This document shows positions 45,348-55,800 of a DNA stretch of 64,000 nt, piece by piece; position 1 is the stretch's first letter; the number at the start of each line of letters is the position of its first letter. Both the position numbers and the translations under genes were made by a program. The stretch spans positions 2,418,001 through 2,482,000 of the forward strand of contig NC_012483.1 of NCBI RefSeq assembly GCF_000022565.1, given 5' to 3'. This DNA is from Acidobacterium capsulatum ATCC 51196 (GTDB taxonomy: Bacteria > Acidobacteriota > Terriglobia > Terriglobales > Acidobacteriaceae). The notes beneath the pieces are model-generated. The model was given only the letters and a program-made list of their open reading frames with translations. It was not told where the DNA came from and did not search any database.

Positions 45348-47600
45348 TCAGTGCAGGTCCACCGTGGCATGCAAGGGCGTCGCCGCGGACGAAGGTCCGG
45401 CGTAGACACGGTAGGTGCCGGGCAGCAGTTTCCAGCCAGACTTCTGCACGTCGTAGACCTTGAGCATCTGCTCAGGAATCGTGACGCTGACGGTCTTGGA
45501 CTGTCCGGGTTCGAGGCTCACGCGGTCCCAACCCACCAGGCGGCGATAGTGCTCGCCGGCTGCTGCGGGCAGCGATGCGTAGACCTGGGCAATTTCGGTG
45601 CCCGCGCGGTCGCCCGTGTTCTTCACGGTGAAGGTGGCGACCGGCTGGCTGCCGCTGTTCTCCAGCTTGAGCCCCGAGTAGGCATAGGTGGTGTAGGAAA
45701 GGCCAAAGCCAAAGGGGAACAGCACCGGCTTGTGCTCGGCCTGATACCACTTGTAGCCCACCTTCGCGCCCTCAAAGTAGTTCACCGAGTAGGTGGAGGC
45801 AACGTCTGTCTTGCCATTTACCGCGCCCGTACCCTGCCCCTTGTCTCGGGCCGGCAACGGAGCAATGACCGGACGGGGAAGCTCCTGCTCATTGAGCGGG
45901 AAGGTAATCGCCAGCTTCGCCGAGGGGTTCACGTTGCCCACCAGCACGGCTGCCAGAGCCCGCTGACCGCTGCTGCCGGCGTACCAGGCATCCACTACGC
46001 CCTGTACCTTGCTGATCCACGGCATGGTGACGGCGCTTCCATTTTCGAGCACCACAATGGTGTGGGGATTGGCCGCCGCCACGCGCTCGATGAGCTCATT
46101 CTGATTGCCCGGCAGCGAGAGGTTCGGCAGGTCCATGCCCTCGGACTCCCACTGGTGAGCAAAGACAATCGCCACATCGGCGCTGCTGGCCAGTTTCGCC
46201 GCCGAAGCCAGATCGGTGCCAGGATCATAGTTGATCTGCGTGCCCGGCATGGCCTTGCGCAGAGCCTTCAGGGGCGAGGTCGGGAACCAGATATGCGCCT
46301 GCCAGTAGGTGAAGCGGCGTCCTGGAGGAGCAATGGCGTTGCCGCCCGGAGGGTCAACCTGCGCGGAACCGCCGCCGGAGAGCATGGCGATATCGGCGTG
46401 ACCGCCGATGAGCGCAATCTTATGTACATGCGCGCTGTTCAGCGGCAGAATGTGGTTGTCATTCTTGAGCAGAACGATGCTCTTCTCTTCCACCTTCTGC
46501 GCGACGTGGAAGCCCTTCATAACGTTCACGACGCTCTTTTGAATCGGATGATCGACGACGCCGGAGACAAACTCGGCATAGAGCACGCGGCGCGCGCTGT
46601 CATTGATCTCAGCCATGGAAACCTGGCCATCTTCGACTGCCTGCTTGAGCTTGGCGCCGAAGTAGGTATCCATGGGCTCTTCGTTGTCGAGACCGGCCTT
46701 GATGGCCTTGACCGTGCTGTGCGTGCCACCCCAATCTGACAACACAAAGCCCTTGAAGTCCCATGCATCCTTGAGGGTGTCGCGCAGCAGATATTTGTTT
46801 TCGCAGGCAAAGTCGCCATTGACGCGGTTGTATGAGCACATAACCGCGCCGGGGTGCGCAATACCAATGGCGATATGGAAGGCGAGCAGATCGCTTTCCT
46901 GCATGCCCTTCTTCGAGATGATCGCGTTGACGATGTTGCGGCCCGTCTCCTGATCGTTCATGGCATAGTGCTTGATGTCGCCAATCACGTGCTGGGCCTG
47001 TTCGCACTTCATCAGGTGGCCGACCATGGTGCCAGCCAGCAGCGGATCTTCGCCTGCATACTCAAAGTCGCGTCCGTCGCGCGGATCGCGCGTCAGATCG
47101 ACGCCGCCGCCGAGCGTCATATCATAGCCCTGCGCGCGCAGCTCGCTGCCGATCACGCCGCCATACTGGCAGGCCAGTTGAGGGTCCCAGCTCGCGGCCA
47201 GACCGAGATCAGAAGGCAGCGCCGTCGAGTAACGGCCATTCGCGCCGCTGCCCCGCACGCCATACGCCGCGTCTGACATCACGATGGGAGGAATGCCGAG
47301 CCGCGGCACGCCCGGCACATACCCGGCGCCACCGTTGGCAAAGCGCGTGAGCGGCATCTGCCAGTTGGGCACACCGGCCATACCGTTGCCGTGCAGCAGC
47401 GCCAGCTTTTCATCGAGCGTCATCTGCTTGAGCGCCAGATCGGCGCGCTGGCTGGCCGAGAGCGATGGATTCATCCAGGGACCCGTCGGCTTTGGCGACG
47501 GAGCCTGGCCAAGGGCGCTGGAAATCATCAGCGGCAACGCCACCGTGACAGCCAGGGCCTGCCATAAACTTTTTTTAAGAGCGAGCATACGGTTCTGCAT
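45348..47600 (-). CDS. Secreted glycoside hydrolase family 3 (beta-glucosidase-like)
   Basis: A 750-residue precursor. A signal peptide (LWQALAVTVALPLMISSALG) is followed by the GH3 N-terminal barrel (LTRFANGGAGYVPGVPRLGIP, GDIKHYAMNDQETGR, VMCSYNRVNGDFACENKYLL). The nucleophile Asp is in FKGFVLSDWGGTHST. The GH3 C-terminal domain (VAIVFAHQWESEGMDLPNLS) and a fibronectin-III-like tail (GTEIAQVYASLPAAAGEHYRRLVGW) follow. It releases glucose or related sugars from plant or microbial glucans. The ATG at 47600 follows GAGGGGAAG; an upstream in-frame ATG at 47663 lacks one. Confidence 0.93.
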   Translation of the reverse strand: MQNRMLALKKSLWQALAVTVALPLMISSALGQAPSPKPTGPWMNPSLSASQRADLALKQMTLDEKLALLHGNGMAGVPNWQMPLTRFANGGAGYVPGVPRLGIPPIVMSDAAYGVRGSGANGRYSTALPSDLGLAASWDPQLACQYGGVIGSELRAQGYDMTLGGGVDLTRDPRDGRDFEYAGEDPLLAGTMVGHLMKCEQAQHVIGDIKHYAMNDQETGRNIVNAIISKKGMQESDLLAFHIAIGIAHPGAVMCSYNRVNGDFACENKYLLRDTLKDAWDFKGFVLSDWGGTHSTVKAIKAGLDNEEPMDTYFGAKLKQAVEDGQVSMAEINDSARRVLYAEFVSGVVDHPIQKSVVNVMKGFHVAQKVEEKSIVLLKNDNHILPLNSAHVHKIALIGGHADIAMLSGGGSAQVDPPGGNAIAPPGRRFTYWQAHIWFPTSPLKALRKAMPGTQINYDPGTDLASAAKLASSADVAIVFAHQWESEGMDLPNLSLPGNQNELIERVAAANPHTIVVLENGSAVTMPWISKVQGVVDAWYAGSSGQRALAAVLVGNVNPSAKLAITFPLNEQELPRPVIAPLPARDKGQGTGAVNGKTDVASTYSVNYFEGAKVGYKWYQAEHKPVLFPFGFGLSYTTYAYSGLKLENSGSQPVATFTVKNTGDRAGTEIAQVYASLPAAAGEHYRRLVGWDRVSLEPGQSKTVSVTIPEQMLKVYDVQKSGWKLLPGTYRVYAGPSSAATPLHATVDLH

Positions 47601-47884
47601 CTTCCCCTCAAGTGAGTTCGGGTCCACGCAGAAGTCTGCTGCGGCTTGCGACATGAGAAGCAAACAACATCTTCTTACCGGGTGGTCCCGTGATCTTGGT
47701 TGCGATTCCGGCCGTGGCAGGAACCGCCAGTCAATCGATTAACTATTAAAGCGAATCGAGCGAGCAAAAGCTATTAAGAATTATTCACAGAGTTGGCTGG
47801 GGCGCCTGCTTTCGACTAAAAACCCATCCTACTCTGTGCCCGGATAGAGCCCTCGGACCACGAGACAACAACGTGCGGGAGCGC

Positions 47885-48739
47885 TCATTGCCAGACCGAG
47901 CCGTCTTTGCGAATGCGGGCGTCCATGTAAATCATCATCAAGCCGATCCCGTAAATGGGTACGCTCAACAGGGTCAGGACAAATCCAGTGACCAGTTCAT
48001 ATACCCTGGCCGCAAGCGGCAGATGCCCGGGCAGATGCGGAAAAGCTTCAAGTACCGGCACTGAAGCAGCAAAGCGAAACACCATGCTCAGCACATAGAC
48101 CAGCAGCACGAGCAGGAATATCTTGAGCCGAAGCCCTTCAGAGAGGCGAACACTGCGCCGCATGGAAGCCGCAATCCCCTGCTTCTCGACCACGCAGACC
48201 GTCATGCACAGGGCATAGCGGCACAACAGCCAGATACAGGCTGGAATGGCAATCAGATACTCCAGAAGCAGCCATGGCCACGAGACCGCGCCGGGCATGG
48301 CCCAGGCCTGCCACGCCGCAAAGGCCACGAGCAGCGCCAGAAGCGGCCACGTCATTCCCAACGCCGCCACGGCACTCAGACGCAGATAACAAAATGCGCG
48401 GGGCCATACCTGCAGGTATGAGGTTGCCATTCCGATGTGCTTGCCCCGCAGCAGCGCGGCCGTTGCAAAGGTCATTGCAGCCAAGGGAAGCGCATACGCC
48501 AGCAGCGCCACGTATACATCCAATAGCGAGCAGGCTCCCTGCCAAACGGCGGCTGGTCCCGGAGCGGAAAACTCAGCGGACCATCGATGGGTGCCGAACT
48601 CCCGCCATGCGGCCTCTGCCGTACACACGACGGCCGCGACCACCGCACAAGAAGCGAATAAACGAAACTGCGCCCGATATATCTGAAAGGTGCGCTCCAG
48701 CACCTCCCCGGCCGTCAGTGGGTGCCATTCCTGTTCCAT
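47885..48739 (-). CDS. Multi-spanning membrane protein of unknown function
   Basis: A 284-residue protein with about six hydrophobic segments. It begins HPLTAGEVLERTFQIYRAQFRLF, as in a family of membrane proteins whose start is GEVLDRTFxxYRxxF; these are sometimes related to the membrane domain of glycerophosphodiesterases, but I cannot assign a role. YALCMTVCVVEKQGIAASMRRS precedes the fourth and fifth helices. Start is either the GTG at 48748 or the ATG at 48739; I chose the ATG. It lies alone between the GH3 gene and the nrd operon. Confidence 0.65.
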   Translation of the reverse strand: MEQEWHPLTAGEVLERTFQIYRAQFRLFASCAVVAAVVCTAEAAWREFGTHRWSAEFSAPGPAAVWQGACSLLDVYVALLAYALPLAAMTFATAALLRGKHIGMATSYLQVWPRAFCYLRLSAVAALGMTWPLLALLVAFAAWQAWAMPGAVSWPWLLLEYLIAIPACIWLLCRYALCMTVCVVEKQGIAASMRRSVRLSEGLRLKIFLLVLLVYVLSMVFRFAASVPVLEAFPHLPGHLPLAARVYELVTGFVLTLLSVPIYGIGLMMIYMDARIRKDGSVWQ

Positions 48740-48835
48740 TCCATTCACTCACAGCAAACTAAATGCGCCTCAGCGTAACACATGCGAAGGCGCGGCGTGG
48801 ATGACGGAGAACTGCATAAGCCGGGTAAAAGCAGC

Positions 48836-48873
48836 GAGGCTCGTGCCGCCAGGTTACCAACAGCACGAGCCTC
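48836..48873 (-). terminator. Terminator after nrdB
   Basis: GAGGCTCGTGC (48836-48846) and GCACGAGCCTC (48863-48873) pair perfectly over a 16-nt loop, and on the minus strand are followed by GCTGCTTTTACC. It ends the nrdA-nrdB transcript. Confidence 0.75.
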
Positions 48874-48907
48874 TGGATGGTGTTTTGAAGGCTGCCCGAA
48901 AATCTTC

Positions 48908-49930
48908 TTAGAAATCTTCGTGAAAGGCGACTTCTCCCGCCACAGCGGTCTGATAGGCCGAGACGCGGCGCTCAAAGAAGTTGGTTAGCTCCTGCACATC
49001 TTGCAGTTCCATGAAGGAGAAAGGATTCTTCACGCCAAAGGCCGGCGCAATGCCCAGCCGTTGCAGGCGCGAGTCCGCCACATAGCCGAGATACTGGCGC
49101 ATGTCACGGACGGAAAGCCCAGCGACTCCACCACTCAGCAGATCCTCAGCAAATTGCGTCTCGGCATCGACGGCCTCATGCAGCATCTCGACAATGTCGG
49201 CCTCCAGTTGCGCGTCCCACAGGTCGGGTTCCTGGCTGCGGACCACGTTCACGACTTCAAAGGCAAACTCCAGATGGCAGCTTTCGTCGCGAAATACCCA
49301 GTTGGTGCCCGACGCCAGCCCATGCAGCAGACCCTTGGAGCGCAGAAAGTAGACATAAGCGAACGCCGCAAAGAAGAAGAGCCCTTCAATGCAGGCCGCG
49401 AAGCAGATCAGGTTGAGCAGGAACTGCCTGCGGTGCTCGCGCGTCTTCAACTCGTCGAGTTGCTGAATCGAGTCCATCCATTTCATGCAGAAGTCAGCCT
49501 TCTTTGAAATGGAAGGAATATTTTCGACCGCCGCAAAGGCTGCCGCGCGCGCTTCCGGGTCAGGCACATAGTTGTCGAGCAGCGTGAGATAAAACTGCAC
49601 GTGCACGGCCTCTTCATACAACTGCCGCGACAGGTAAAGCCGGGCCTCAGGCGAATTGATGTGCTTATAGAGATTCAGCACCAGATTGTTCGAAACAATC
49701 GAGTCGCCCGTGGCAAAAAATGCCACCAGCCGCTGAATCAGGTGCACTTCGGCCGGGCTCAACCGCTGCTTCAGGTCCACCAGATCGGTCTGAAAATCCA
49801 CTTCCTCGACCGTCCAGGTGTTCTTGATGCCATCGCGGAACATGTCGTAGAACACCGGATACCGCATTGGCCGCAGTGTCAGGCAGAGGCCCGGATCGAG
49901 AATCGCTTCTGGCGCTTGTACAGAGGACAT
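48908..49930 (-). CDS. nrdB: Class I ribonucleotide reductase beta subunit
   Basis: A 340-residue di-iron protein. Metal ligands appear as Asp76, Glu107, His110, Glu182, Glu216 and His219 (FFATGDSIV, EEAVHVQFY, IEGLFF, RDESCHLEF). A tyrosine at residue 114, four after His110, sits where E. coli has its radical Tyr122, so a tyrosyl-radical enzyme is likely. It generates the radical for NrdA. GGAG precedes the ATG at 49930, 12 nt after the nrdA stop. It is downstream of a cobalamin riboswitch that should silence the operon when B12 is plentiful. Confidence 0.95.
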   Translation of the reverse strand: MSSVQAPEAILDPGLCLTLRPMRYPVFYDMFRDGIKNTWTVEEVDFQTDLVDLKQRLSPAEVHLIQRLVAFFATGDSIVSNNLVLNLYKHINSPEARLYLSRQLYEEAVHVQFYLTLLDNYVPDPEARAAAFAAVENIPSISKKADFCMKWMDSIQQLDELKTREHRRQFLLNLICFAACIEGLFFFAAFAYVYFLRSKGLLHGLASGTNWVFRDESCHLEFAFEVVNVVRSQEPDLWDAQLEADIVEMLHEAVDAETQFAEDLLSGGVAGLSVRDMRQYLGYVADSRLQRLGIAPAFGVKNPFSFMELQDVQELTNFFERRVSAYQTAVAGEVAFHEDF

Positions 49931-49942
49931 CACCAACTCCTT

Positions 49943-52321
49943 TTACTGGCAGGCTTCGCAGGAGCCTGGATTTTCAAGAGAACACGCTACGGCGGCTGTG
50001 GCATTCTTGGCGCTGGCCACCGTCGTCTTCGCAATGCGGGTCGCCGGACGTGAACGCAGATAGTAGGTCGTCTTCAGGCCGCTCTTCCACGCATACATAT
50101 ACATCGAGCTGAGGCGGCCGATATTCGGCGACTCGGCAAAGAGATTCAGCGACTGGCTCTGGTCAATGAAGGGGCTGCGTTCGCGGGCCAGATCGATGAT
50201 GGCGCGCATCGGCAGCTCCCAGACGGTGCGGTAAATCTGCTTCAGGTCGTCGGGAATTCCATCGATGGCCTGCACCGAACCCTCGCCCAGCTTCAGGCGC
50301 ATGCGCAGTTCCTCGTTCCACAGGCCGCGCTCCTTCAGGTCTGTAACCAGATAGCGGTTGACCTGCAGGAACTCGCCCGAGAGGGTCTCGCGCTTGAAGA
50401 GGTTCGACACCTGCGGCTCCGTGCACTCGTAGCAGCCCACGATGGAGGCAATCGTCGCTGTCGGCGCAATGGCGATCAGCAGCGAGTTGCGCACGCCATG
50501 CTGCTGGATGCGCGCGCGCAGCGTGTTCCAGCGCGCTTCATCCGCCGGCTTCACACCCCACAGATCAAACTGCAGTTGTCCGGCCGCCAGACGCGTTTCC
50601 GCAAAGGCAGGATGTGCACCCTGCTTCTCGGCCAGTTCGCAGGAGGCCGCGAGCGCGTGATAGTAGATCTCCTCCTGAATGTGCGTGGAAAGCTGCTGTG
50701 CTTCAGGCGAATCAAATGGCATCCGCAACTGGAAGAACACGTCCTGCAGGCCCATCAACCCAAGGCCCACGGGCCGCCAGCGTGAATTTGCGCTCGCTGC
50801 CTGATGCACGGGGTAGTAGTTGATGTCGATGACGCGATCGAGCATCGGCACGGCCACGCGCACCGTCTCGGCCAGCTTCTCAAAGTCAAAAGCGCCATTG
50901 GCCACGTGCCGCGCCAGGTTGATGGAGCCGAGGTTGCACACCGCCGTCTCGTCGCGTGAGGTCACTTCAGTGATCTCGGTACAGAGGTTGGAGAGATGCA
51001 CCACATTGCCCGGTTTGCCGGTCTGGTTGCACTTCAGGTTGCAGGCGTCCTTGAAGGTCATCCAGCCGTTGCCCGTCTCGGCCAGGCTGCGCATCATGCG
51101 CGCATACAGGTCGCGCGCCTTGATCTGGCGGGCGTAGAGCTGCTCGGCCTCGGCCTTTTCATAGGCCGCGTCAAACTCCACGCCATACAGATCGGGCAAC
51201 TGTGGCACCACCTTGGGATCAAACAGCGACCACATGCCGTCTTCTTCCACACGCCGCATGAAAAGGTCGGGAATCCAGTTCGCGAGATTCAGATTGTAGG
51301 TGCGGCGCGAAAGATCCCCCGTGTTCTCGCGCAGTTCGAGAAACTGCTCCACGTCGGCGTGCCACGGCTCCAGATAGACGCAGCATGCACCCTTGCGCTT
51401 GCCGCCCTGGTTGACTGCGGCCACGGAACTGTCGAGCGTGCGCAGCCACGGCACAATGCCATTCGACAAGCCGTTGGTGGCACGAATCAGCGACCCCTCG
51501 GAGCGCACGCGGTGAAAGGCCAGCCCGATGCCACCGGAGAACTTCGACAGCAGCGCCACGTCTTTGTAAGTGTCGTAGATCGATTCGAGCGAGTCAGACG
51601 GCGAATCATGCAGATAGCAGGACGACATCTGCGGATGCTTGGTGCCGGAGTTGAACAGCGTCGGCGAACTCGGCATATAGTCATGCGAGGCGATCAACCG
51701 GTAGAACTCGATGGCCTCATGCGGCGTGCCCGCGAGCCCGCAGGCCACACGCAAAAAGAAGTACTGCGGCGTCTCAATCACCTTGCGCGAGAGCGGGTCG
51801 CGCAGCAGATACCGGTCATAGACCGTGCGCAGGCCAAAGAACTCAAAGCGGTCAGAGAGCTGCTCATCAATCGCGTAATTCAGCTTGCGAGCATGGGTAC
51901 GCACAAACTCAGCCGTCGCCGCATTCACCACGCCTTCCTGATGCGCATATTCAATAGACTGCGAGAACGAGTGCAGGTTCTGCCCGGCGACCTCTTTCAA
52001 AATCGTGCCCAGCAGCAGCCGTGCCGCGAGCTTGGAGTACTGCGGCTCCTCGGCGATCAGTGAGGCCGCCGTATCAATCGAGATGGCATCCAATTCGCGC
52101 GTCGTGGCTCCGTCATAGAGGCCGCCAATCGTCTTGCTGGCCACGCGAATGGCGTCCACCTGCGACAGCCCGGCGCTGCATCGCTGCACGGCACGCACAA
52201 TCTTGTTCACGTCCACGGGCTCAAGCTCGCCGTTGCGCTTGCGAACGTGCATTACCGGAATTTCTTCCTTGGCCGGGAAACCGGGCAGAGTGCCCGATAC
52301 GCTGGGGTGGGTGGTCGCCAT
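49943..52321 (-). CDS. nrdA: Class I ribonucleotide reductase alpha subunit
   Basis: A 792-residue catalytic subunit that reduces ribonucleoside diphosphates to deoxy forms. An ATP-cone domain begins at residue 25 (MHVRKRNGELEPVDVNKIVRA), giving dATP feedback control. The active-site cysteines are in QMSSCYLHDSPSDS, SNLCTEITEVTSRD (radical cysteine) and ETAVCNLGSINLARHV. The C-terminus ends NPGSCEACQ, the re-reducible cysteine pair. The ATG at 52321 follows GAAGGAGAGCAGTA. The leader has a cobalamin riboswitch and a hairpin that can mask this ribosome-binding site. Confidence 0.96.
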   Translation of the reverse strand: MATTHPSVSGTLPGFPAKEEIPVMHVRKRNGELEPVDVNKIVRAVQRCSAGLSQVDAIRVASKTIGGLYDGATTRELDAISIDTAASLIAEEPQYSKLAARLLLGTILKEVAGQNLHSFSQSIEYAHQEGVVNAATAEFVRTHARKLNYAIDEQLSDRFEFFGLRTVYDRYLLRDPLSRKVIETPQYFFLRVACGLAGTPHEAIEFYRLIASHDYMPSSPTLFNSGTKHPQMSSCYLHDSPSDSLESIYDTYKDVALLSKFSGGIGLAFHRVRSEGSLIRATNGLSNGIVPWLRTLDSSVAAVNQGGKRKGACCVYLEPWHADVEQFLELRENTGDLSRRTYNLNLANWIPDLFMRRVEEDGMWSLFDPKVVPQLPDLYGVEFDAAYEKAEAEQLYARQIKARDLYARMMRSLAETGNGWMTFKDACNLKCNQTGKPGNVVHLSNLCTEITEVTSRDETAVCNLGSINLARHVANGAFDFEKLAETVRVAVPMLDRVIDINYYPVHQAASANSRWRPVGLGLMGLQDVFFQLRMPFDSPEAQQLSTHIQEEIYYHALAASCELAEKQGAHPAFAETRLAAGQLQFDLWGVKPADEARWNTLRARIQQHGVRNSLLIAIAPTATIASIVGCYECTEPQVSNLFKRETLSGEFLQVNRYLVTDLKERGLWNEELRMRLKLGEGSVQAIDGIPDDLKQIYRTVWELPMRAIIDLARERSPFIDQSQSLNLFAESPNIGRLSSMYMYAWKSGLKTTYYLRSRPATRIAKTTVASAKNATAAVACSLENPGSCEACQ

Positions 52322-52326
52322 TACTG

Positions 52327-52362
52327 CTCTCCTTCATCTCCACACGACAAAAGAAGGAAGAG
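52327..52362 (-). promoter_or_regulatory. Hairpin able to sequester the nrdA Shine-Dalgarno
   Basis: On the minus strand CTCTTCCTTC (52362-52353) pairs with GAAGGAGAG (52335-52327), nine base pairs with one bulged T and a 17-nt loop. The second arm contains the nrdA ribosome-binding site. It lies between the riboswitch and the ATG, so it could be the expression platform. Confidence 0.6.
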
Positions 52363-52434
52363 ACAGCGCATGCCCGTGCTGCAGGCACATGACACCACTG
52401 CCACATCCTCTCCCCTCGGAGATTCCGCGAATGT

Positions 52435-52606
52435 CTTCGTGGCAGGTCTTCGGACTCGCAGGCTGCCTATTTGCTCCCGCTTCCCAGCCCATGCCCGGGC
52501 CAGTGCTTACCCTTGGAGCTTTCGTTCCTGCTTACCGCTGCGGGGCAGTTCCGGAATTGCACCGGATTCCCTTTTCAGCCGGATTTCTCGATCCGGCACC
52601 GCGAAG
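52435..52606 (-). promoter_or_regulatory. Cobalamin (B12) riboswitch controlling nrdA-nrdB
   Basis: The minus strand carries the aptamer core: GGGAATCCGGTGCAATTCCGG, then AACTGCCCCGCAGCGGTAAGC (the B12-box region of the ligand core), and near the 3' end GCGAGTCCGAAGACCTGCC, the conserved closing element. CTTCG (52606-52602) pairs with CGAAG (52439-52435) as the closing P1 stem. It sits 114 nt upstream of the nrdA ATG. Known B12 riboswitches in this place repress B12-independent class I reductase genes in organisms that also have a B12-dependent class II enzyme. Confidence 0.92.
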
Positions 52607-52613
52607 TAAAACC

Positions 52614-52642
52614 ACCGTATCAGGCACATCTGGGTGAGTCAA
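52614..52642 (-). promoter_or_regulatory. Promoter of the riboswitch-nrdA-nrdB transcript
   Basis: On the minus strand TTGACT (52642-52637), 17-nt spacer, TACGGT (52619-52614). Transcription would begin about at the 5' edge of the riboswitch (52606), as expected. Confidence 0.6.
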
Positions 52643-52803
52643 ACGCTAAATATTGTGGTGCTTGTGCAAATGTGGAAGCCCCTGTGTGAATCGCGTCCAT
52701 GTGCTTTCAGTGGCGCAGTTTGCGCAAAATGTGTCGCGCGGCCAAGGCTTCATGCAGAGCGCCGCAGCCTCGGCTGTGTACCATGGCGAGAGCATTGCCC
52801 CGC

Positions 52804-55800
52804 ATGAATTCTTCGCTGCATCTGCGCCGCCTTTTGTTTGCGCTTGCCCTCACGCTGAGCGCCTGTGCCGCTCGCGCGCTCGACCCGCGCGTGCCGCTGC
52901 GGCAGGATGGCGCGCAGGTCTGGCAGACCGAGAGCGGATTGCCGCAAAACACTGTCCATTCGATTTTGCAGACGCGTGACGGCTTTCTATGGGCTGCCAC
53001 TGAAGGAGGACTGGTGCGCTTTGACGGCGAGCAGTTCACCGCCTTCACCAGCCGGAAGAATAAGGGCTTGCCGAGCGACCTCATCTATCACCTCATGCAG
53101 AGCCGAGACGGCTCGCTCTCAGACACACTCTGGATCAGCACGGCAGCCGGCGTCGCCCGCGAGCGCAATGGGCACTTTCACTCCTGGCCCACCGGCGAGA
53201 CCTATGCCACCTTTCAGGACCGCGCCGGAGACATCTGGGCGCTGACAGCTTCCGGCATTGAGCGCTTCACCGGGGGCCGCTTCATGCTGGCCACCGAGGC
53301 CACGCTCACCGAGGCCAGCAGCATGCTGCAAACGCCGGATGGCGCGCTCTGGGTGAGCAGCAGCGAGGGCCTGCTGCGCGCCGCAGCCGGGTCCAGCCAT
53401 TTCGTGGTGGTGGGCGCGCGTGTCCCGGTGCAGGCGATGGCGCCCGGCCCCGGGCACACACTCTGGGCTGGCACCCCCACGGGCGTAGAAGTATGCACGG
53501 CAAAAGACTGCAGCACGCTGCACGTGTTGGGTCTGTCCGGTCCTTTTTTTGTCTCCGCGCTCGCGCCTTCGACAACTTCGCCAGACAACATGTGGGTCGG
53601 CACGGATGAAGGCCTCTTCCTCGTGGGCCACCATCACGCCCGCCGTTACGGAATAAAAGATGGCCTGCCCTCGGGCCAGATCAATTTTCTCTTTCATGAT
53701 CGTGAAGGCGCGCTGTGGATCGGCACCAATCGCGGCCTGGCGCGCTTTGCCAACGGCCTGATGGAATCGCTGCCGAGCCGCAGCGAAGTGGCCGGCAACA
53801 TCGTGCTCTCAGCTTATGAAGACCGCGAGGGCGATCTGTGGCTCGGCTTTGAATCCAATGGACTCGGCGTGCTGCGCAGTCTGGCCTTCTCCAGCCTCAC
53901 GGTTCGCGATGGCCTGGCCGGCAATTATGTGCTCTCGGTCACGCAGGACACTCATGGCACCCTTTGGGCAGGCACCAACGGAGCCGGGCTCAGCGGCGAC
54001 AGTGACGGTCACTTCACCACGCTCACCACCGCGCAGGGACTTTCCAGCAACATCGTCATGGCGCTTGCGCCGGGCCGCGACGGCACCCTATGGGCAGGCA
54101 CTCCCGATGGGCTGGATGAGATTCGTAACCATCACGTGCGCATTTTCACCACGGCCGATGGCCTGCCTGATGATTTTGTGCGCTCGCTCTTCGTCGATGC
54201 ACTGGGGACGCTCTGGATCGGCACCCGCCGGGGACTCACGCGGTACTCCGGCGGACAATTCACCACGTATACCGATCTGGACGGCCTCGGCGGCAACCTG
54301 ATCGGCGCCATGCTTGAAGACCGCCGCGACCATGCCCTGTGGGTTGCCACGCTGGGCGGTCTCTCCCGGCTGCGCAACGGAAAATTCCAGAACTTCACAA
54401 CCGCCGATGGCCTCTCCAGCAACATTGTCACCGCGCTTTATCAGGATGCGCAGGGCACGCTCTGGATCGCCACCAAGGGCGGCGGCCTCGACCGCTACCA
54501 GAACGGCCATTTCACCAGCATCTCGTCCAAAGCCACGGGTCTGCCCGAAAGCATCTACGGCATTCTTGGCGACACGCGCGGCTACCTGTGGCTCAGCTCG
54601 ACGCATGGCATTGATCGCGTCAGCGAGGAAGCACTCAACCGCTTCGCCGCGCACCAGATTCGCAACCTGCCGATCGCCACATTTGGCGCGTCAGACGGCA
54701 TGGGCATCAGCGAGTGCAGCAGCGGCGGACATCCGGCAGCGTGGCGCGCGGCAAATGGAACGCTCTGGTTCGCAACTCTCAAGGGGCTGGCCACGGTGAA
54801 TCCCGCGCACATGGCCATGGATCGCGTGCCGCCGCTGGTCGCGCTCGAGAGTGTGCGCATCGATGATGCACCTGTGCCGCTCGCTGCGCATCTGCGCGTG
54901 CCGCCGGGCCGCACGCGCGTGGCCTTCCACTATGCGGGCCTCAGCTTTGCCGCGCCGCAAAAGGTGCGCTACCGCTATCAGCTCAGCGGCTTTGACCCCC
55001 GCTGGATCAACGCCGGAAACCAGCGCACCGCCTACTACACCAACCTGCCGCCCGGGCGTTACACCTTTCGCGTGCTGGCCTCAAATCAGGACGGCCTCTG
55101 GTCGCAGAACGCTGCAGTGGTCGCGATCACCGTGGAGCCGCAGGTTTACCAGACATGGTGGTTCCGCCTGTTGCTGGTGCTCGGCGTGGCCTTGCTGATC
55201 TACCTTGAATATCGCCGCCGCGTGCGCCGTGTGCGCTCAGAGTTTCAGGCCGTATTGCGCGAGCGCACCCGCATCGCACGCGAAATTCACGACACGCTGG
55301 CCCAGGGCTTCGCGGCAGTCTCGGTGCAGCTTGAGGTGGTTTCGCGCCTGCTGCCCAACGCCACCGAAGGCGCGCGTCACGCCCTCGACACCGCTCGTTC
55401 GCTTGCACGCAGCAGCCTGCAGGACGCCCGCACCTCCATCTGGGACCTGCGCTCGCAGAGCAGCGAGCAGGAAGATCTCGCCACGCGCCTGCGCAAACTG
55501 GCCGATCATCTTTGCGCGCCCGCAAATATCAAGGCGCAGCTAGAGGTGAATGGAGCCTATCGCCCGCTGACTCCGGAAGTGGAAACCGAGCTGACGCGCA
55601 TCGCGCAGGAAGCGATCGTCAACGCTGTTCGCCACTCCGAAACCGCATCGATTGCCCTGCGTCTCAGCTTTCATGAGCGACAAATTGAGCTCTCCGTGCG
55701 GGATAATGGCAGAGGATTCTCCGGCGCACCGCCTGCCGCGCGTCCCGGGCACTATGGCATCACGGGGATGCACGAGCGCGCCGAACGCATCGGAGGCAAG

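Noticed and set aside
52221-52406. 61-codon leader ORF between the riboswitch and nrdA
   Set aside because: It has a plausible GGGGAGAGG before its ATG but overlaps the start of nrdA by about 100 nt, and its sequence looks like out-of-frame nrdA. The overlap and composition argue against a real gene.
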